A stretch of 64,000 nt of DNA, from positions 64,001 to 128,000 of the forward strand of contig JAQGDQ010000383.1 in assembly GCA_030141605.1 (NCBI GenBank), read 5' to 3'. The DNA is from Tubiluchus corallicola (lineage: Eukaryota; Priapulida; Priapulimorpha; Priapulimorphida; Tubiluchidae). Shown here piece by piece: positions 59,501 through 64,000 of this stretch. The position numbers and the translations under genes are program-made. Position 1 is the first letter of the stretch. Each line of letters begins with the position of its first letter. A model generated the notes under the pieces. The model saw only the letters and a list, made by a program, of their open reading frames with translations, did not search any database and had not been told where the DNA came from.

Positions 59501-62500
59501 TATATTAACTTAAGTATTTGTGTGTTGCCATATAAATTGTTATGATGTGACATATTGACTTTTGCTGATTCCAGATTAAAATCTCAATCCGCTTCCTCGT
59601 GCATTAAAAATGACCTATTTTGATTTCCGGATCTTACTGCTGCTGAAAAATGTAGCTCCTGTCTCCCAGGAGTTTTGTTAGCACAGCAGTACATCATTTT
59701 TTATCCTTTGATCTTGCTGAAAACTATATCAACGATTTCTGTTATTAGCAAGAAAGATGAAATAACATAAGAATTGATCAGTTTTTTACTTTTGCTTGTT
59801 TAAATTAAACGGGCGAAGTAGAAAACCTGTGAGAAAGACTGTTTTATAGCAAGAATAACATAATTTCATATAACGTAATTTCAAGTGTAGCTCTTATATA
59901 GTGTGGAAGTCAACTTTTTTTATCCTTCAAATTAACCAGCACTTTAAGGATATCCTTAATTAAATTATGACCTGAATACGGAATGTTCATAAACCATTGT
60001 TGTGTATTTTACAACAATTATTACCTATTGTGGGTAATGAATTGAAAGAAAGGAGACACTGAAAAATCATGGGCTAGTCGGAATACACAGACGTAAATTA
60101 ATCAATGATAATGTAGAAGTTATCATAAGTTGATCAGTATCTGATATCAGTATCGGATTTCGGTACTTGAAATCAGGTGAATCCCATTTCTAAAGTGATT
60201 CATGCATCACATAGTCGTAAAGTCGTGTAATAATGGCACAATCACGTAATGATTGTTGAATTGTGTTTAGGGATCCTATTTAGCGCACATTGTCTCAGAG
60301 ACAGGCGCAAAGGTTGAACTACGAGGTAAAGGATCAGGTATTAGTGACACACTCACTGGACTAGAGTCGGCTGAACTTCTGCACCTTCTTATTACGTATG
60401 CACTTTCATTTAACTAAAACGTGTTTACTTGTTATTATTGCATTTGTAACTTTGAAAATGCAAATAAATGATATACATATACATACATACACATATATAT
60501 ATATATATTTCTAATTGAATAAAATTTAATTGTTTAATATCTAATTTTAATATGTATGATGAAATACGTTTCGTATGTTTGAGTCATTTTGTTTAACTTG
60601 CTTTTCCTTTACTTTAACTAAACTGTTCTCCATTGCTTAGGCACCCAAAGATAGAAGGCTTACATGCAGCCAAAGAACTTTGTGAAAATCTATGTCAAAC
60701 GGTAAGGTGATATTTGTAAATGCTTTTAGTAACTCTTTTTAGACATTATGTACATGAAGTCTAGTTAGGTTAACTACGTAAAAATTGAACAGGATTGTTC
60801 AAATTTTATTAGTTGGTAAGGCAACAAAAATGATTTATTTTGTGTAGGTTCGACAGGAATTCCTACAAGTACAGACTCAGGCACATGCTTTAGCTGCGGC
60901 ACAGTTAGCAAGCTTAGTAGCTAACCAGCAGGCTTTGCAGCAACTTCAGCAGCCGGGTGAGTGCCGTTATGTTATCATTTAGGTAAAATTGTGGTTCTAT
61001 ATATAAATTATTAACAAAATGTTTCTGTTTCTCATTTTCATAGCCATACAGTGACAATCTTGGGTTGTGTTTATACATGTAAAGTTTTGCAATAAGATAT
61101 GTACATTTGATTTCATTACCCTGAAGGTCATGAGCACGTTACTTGAAGCACAAACGCGTGGCCTGTCGCATAGTGGATTTTTAGACTTTAGAGTGATTAC
61201 GGTGATTACTTAAAAATTATAGTTGTACTGCTCATAAATTAAACTTACAGCTTTTTTGTTCCTTAGATTAAATCTTTCTTAGTCCGCGAGATGAAATGCA
61301 TGAGATGCAGAGCTGTGAGAATAGACTTGTTCAAATTTACAAAATTAATAACAAAGTAGTGACCTATCTGCATTTCGATTTATGTGGTTGCCGCTAGTAC
61401 TATCAATTGTTGTACGTGTTAGTGAAACACTCGGAGGCTATAAGAAGATGTGGCACTTCAGTTCTAGTTACACATCGATACACACCTCCAAAATTATTTG
61501 TCTAAATGAACAGTTTTCAGTTTACTAGTATTTAACTGGGATCTACTGTTTGGACAACAACGTTTTTATAGTATACTTGGTTGTCGAAATAATCACAACA
61601 GTTGAGTTGATCAACCTCAATTTAATATTTTTTCATTTGTATAAATACGTGTGCCCACGCAAGATGTTGAGAAAAATTTTGGTGCTTTAAATTTGCTGTT
61701 CTTTAAACTTAAATTTTTTTATGATGTAGTCTACTTTATGTATCAATTTTATTTTTAGGTCTAAATGTTGCAGGACTTAACTCAGCTCAGCCAGCTGGTT
61801 CACAAGTACTGCTGAGTAATACACCAATAACACGCAGTGGACTTGCAAATCAGCAGGGATTGTTAGCATCGACTGCTGGGTCGTCATTGTTCTCACATAC
61901 GCCATTAATAAATTCTACGCCAGGTAAAAATGCTGCAATTAGTTTAATCAATATCTTTATTTGACAAGAAACATTACAATCATATAATAAATACAATGGG
62001 CAATTAATCAAATGCTGATTGGCTAACAGGCATAACCTATATAAAAGCCTTTCAGACAGTAGATATTTCATCCCATAGGGACACGAGTACAAGAACTGTT
62101 AATTATTCATCAGGTAAGAATGAGATGGAGAAAGTTGTGTAACTTATTTTTTGAATAGCAGTGTGCGAAAGAGTGGGACAAGTTGGTTATGATGTGTTTA
62201 ATGTTAATGTAAAACTATGAAAATAGAATGAATGAAGATGAAGCTAATGAAAGAAAGATGAACATGTTGGGATCACAGGAATGCAAGAATATAAATAATT
62301 TACTCTGTAACGTAGAATTCAGAGATTTTAATGTACTATAGATTTAATTTTATTAATTAAAGCACCCACTTTGTATAATAAATGAAATGACAGCCCACAC
62401 CTAGCACCAGCAGCTAAATGAGGTGGTGACTTACTAACTTTAAACTCGTCTAAGTTGTCCAGCTTACATTTAAATTGTGTAAGCGAGGGGGATTTCTAAT

Positions 62501-63180
62501 ATCATGGGGCAAATTGTTCCAGGCTTGGGTTGTCGCACTTATGAAAGAGCTACGGCAAATACTAGTTCTTTGATATTCATTGTAAAATTGGTCACTATTG
62601 CGAAGTGCATGATTCCCTGTGATTGTTCCTACTGTAGGTGGTAACAGATTTTCTAGGTATGAAGGAGCAAGGCGACTGAACATTTTACATAATTGTATAC
62701 CTTTATATTGAATGCGTCTGTTGCATAAAGGAAGCAATTGCAACTCATAGTACAAATGATGATGGCTGGTACCACGACTAGCACCGGATATTATTATTGT
62801 TGCATCGAGTTGAACATCTTCGAGTTCATTTAATTGCTTGACATTACATTTGTCGCAAACACAGCAAGCATATTCAAGACCAGGTCAAATGAAACTGAAG
62901 TAAATAATATTTAGATACTCTACCTAGAATGTACTTGGAACTGCATAAATTTTGAGTCAGTTTTTGGCCTTACTAATAATTTCGTTGATCTGCTCAGATT
63001 AGTGCTACAGTTTGCAGATACATCCTTAGTTATATCACTTTTAATAGTCTGAAATGAAGCTATAGTTGCTAAAATAATTTGTTTTCGATGTACAAGGTAT
63101 GGGCATTGTCGGAAGTCCTGCTTTGCTACCACCGTCTTGTATAGCAACGTCATTGGCTGCGTCGATTGCTGGCTCGTTAA
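56529..63180 (+). CDS. KHDC4: KH domain-containing protein 4 (KHDC4/BLOM7), 12 exons seen, 3' end outside window
   Basis: Exons: 56529-56554, 56660-56768, 57613-57741, 57908-57987, 58422-58474, 59003-59190, 59327-59410, 60271-60395, 60641-60701, 60848-60956, 61759-61923, 63097-63180. All are GT-AG with consistent phase (404 codons so far). Seen: start MAAVNNLG; a first KH-like region ([20 protein letters not shown], then [37 protein letters not shown]); a Pro/Ala-rich linker; and a second KH region (KVFVGLDL, then [43 protein letters not shown]). These match the order and signatures of vertebrate KHDC4. After it comes a Gln/Ala-rich and Ser/Pro-rich segment that is poorly conserved. Known: KHDC4 binds RNA through KH domains and associates with the PRPF19 splicing complex. 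The last visible exon ends in phase 1; later exons are not in view. Intron 11 carries an antisense LINE fragment. Confidence 0.93.
60478..60508 (+). repeat. (TA)n/(ACAT)n microsatellite
   Basis: ACATACATACACATATATATATATATAT in KHDC4 intron 8. Confidence 0.85.
62443..62885 (-). mobile_element. Non-LTR retrotransposon C-terminal fragment in KHDC4 intron 11
   Basis: The minus strand encodes, from 62885 downward, [20 protein letters not shown], then [20 protein letters not shown], and an open frame with [49 protein letters not shown]. This matches the end of non-LTR reverse-transcriptase proteins (RPxLEYAxxVW; LExVQxxAxRIIxGA; SFxxxxxxxWNxLPxxIR). The reading is nearly continuous, so this copy is younger than the other LINE pieces. 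The AT-rich stretch to about 61930 may be its 3' tail. Confidence 0.85.
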
Positions 63181-64000
63181 GTGAGTTTTTTTATAAAAGT
63201 TACAAATATGTATAAGTATGTTTTAGATGTTTCAAATTGTTTTGTTAAAATGTACAGAATCTTCGAGAAAAAACATTTCCCCAAATTAACTCATAACCAT
63301 TTTCTTGGTAGAGGCCTTGTAAAACAGACACAAGAGTTTCTCCTCTTTTCAAAGAGCTACAAGTTTCTCCCCAAGACGCACACAAAACTCTTTTAAGAAA
63401 TTTTTCTACATGGAATAAAAAAGCGGACATTTTTTGAAGTTTTTTACCGATGTTCCTAAAGGAACACCGTATAGAGAAAAAGAGAAAGCAACCTAGAGGG
63501 AGTTGGTTTGAGTCTTGGAGGGAAATTCATAGCTTTTTGAAAAGAGGAGAAAGTGGCTATACATTGGCGTGGTATTCTTTACAAACGCCTCTACCAGCAA
63601 GGGGAAAATTGTGAGTTAATTTGAGGAATATTTTTTCTGGACAATTGTTAAATAAATGTTAAAGAAAAACTGGACCCAATCTTAAACTGTAGGTCAAAAC
63701 AATCTGCCCTTTAAAATATTGAAAGAGAACATACTATTTTTTTCAAAAATGGCTTTCCTGAAAGAATTATTACCACACTATTGCAAATTCACATTCGTGC
63801 CACTAGTTAGATGGGCATTAGTGCCTGCATTTCGGAAATGCGCTGCACAACAACAGGTTCTGTACCTCTCAGTTCAGAGGTGTTCGTTTGTGACATACTG
63901 CACACGTTCAACAGCTCATGCTTGAGCATAGCAGTGAATTTGAAATTTGAATTTTTATCTTAAAACTTACCGAGTTTTAATACGACACCCCGAATATCTT
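63181..64000. other. KHDC4 intron 12 (continues beyond window)
   Basis: Begins with GTGAGT at 63181. No downstream KHDC4 exon could be identified. A phase-compatible acceptor at about 63856 opens a short frame that resembles nothing in KHDC4. Confidence 0.6.

Noticed and set aside
63856-63960. Possible KHDC4 exon 13 after ACAACAACAG
   Set aside because: Phase fits, but the peptide is short, not Pro/Ser/Gln-rich like the rest of the region and unlike KHDC4.

Overview
This window is eukaryotic nuclear DNA from an animal, most likely a non-vertebrate aquatic metazoan. Three conserved animal genes (IQCH, TMEM135, KHDC4) are split by GT-AG introns. The spacers are AT-rich and full of microsatellites, degraded non-LTR retrotransposons, Pol III-derived short elements and terminal-inverted-repeat MITEs. 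I could not assign a phylum by eye. There are no prokaryotic operons, CRISPR arrays or viral genes.

All recognised genes lie on the + strand. Exons were joined by hand from splice sites, reading phase and remembered human family sequences. (1) IQCH, 8483-16615, three exons, 1023 aa. (2) A newly assembled gene, 21393-26776, four exons, 315 aa: signal peptide, ten-cysteine ectodomain, one membrane span and a cytoplasmic tail with a PPxY motif. (3) TMEM135, 31537-46092, eleven coding exons, 454 aa, followed by two further phase-matched, homologous terminal exons at 46976-47102 and 47809-47965. (4) An intronless 454-aa basic, serine-rich orphan protein, 53593-54957. (5) KHDC4 (BLOM7), from 56529 to at least 63180, twelve exons seen, with the 3' end beyond the window.

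By region: 1-8482 holds a SINE-like block, a 94-bp palindrome, a MITE, a very unusual pentanucleotide ladder and an antisense LINE fragment. 8483-16615 is IQCH; its 4.5-kb second intron holds a compound palindrome, a tetranucleotide ladder and a MITE. 16616-21392 is intergenic with a LINE fragment and a long (ATT)n array. 21393-26776 is the novel membrane-protein gene; its large first intron holds a 5S-derived and three tRNA-derived elements. 26777-31536 is intergenic with a telomere-motif element. 31537-47965 is TMEM135, with five short DNA-element remnants and LINE debris in its introns. 47966-53592 is largely featureless. 53593-64000 holds the orphan gene and KHDC4, with a LINE fragment in KHDC4 intron 11.

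The genes do not form one pathway: IQCH is a sperm/ciliary-type protein, TMEM135 a mitochondrial/peroxisomal membrane protein and KHDC4 a splicing-associated RNA-binding protein. The items most worth a second look are the membrane protein with a defensin-like cysteine pattern, the tandem alternative last exons of TMEM135, and the single-base-step pentamer ladder.
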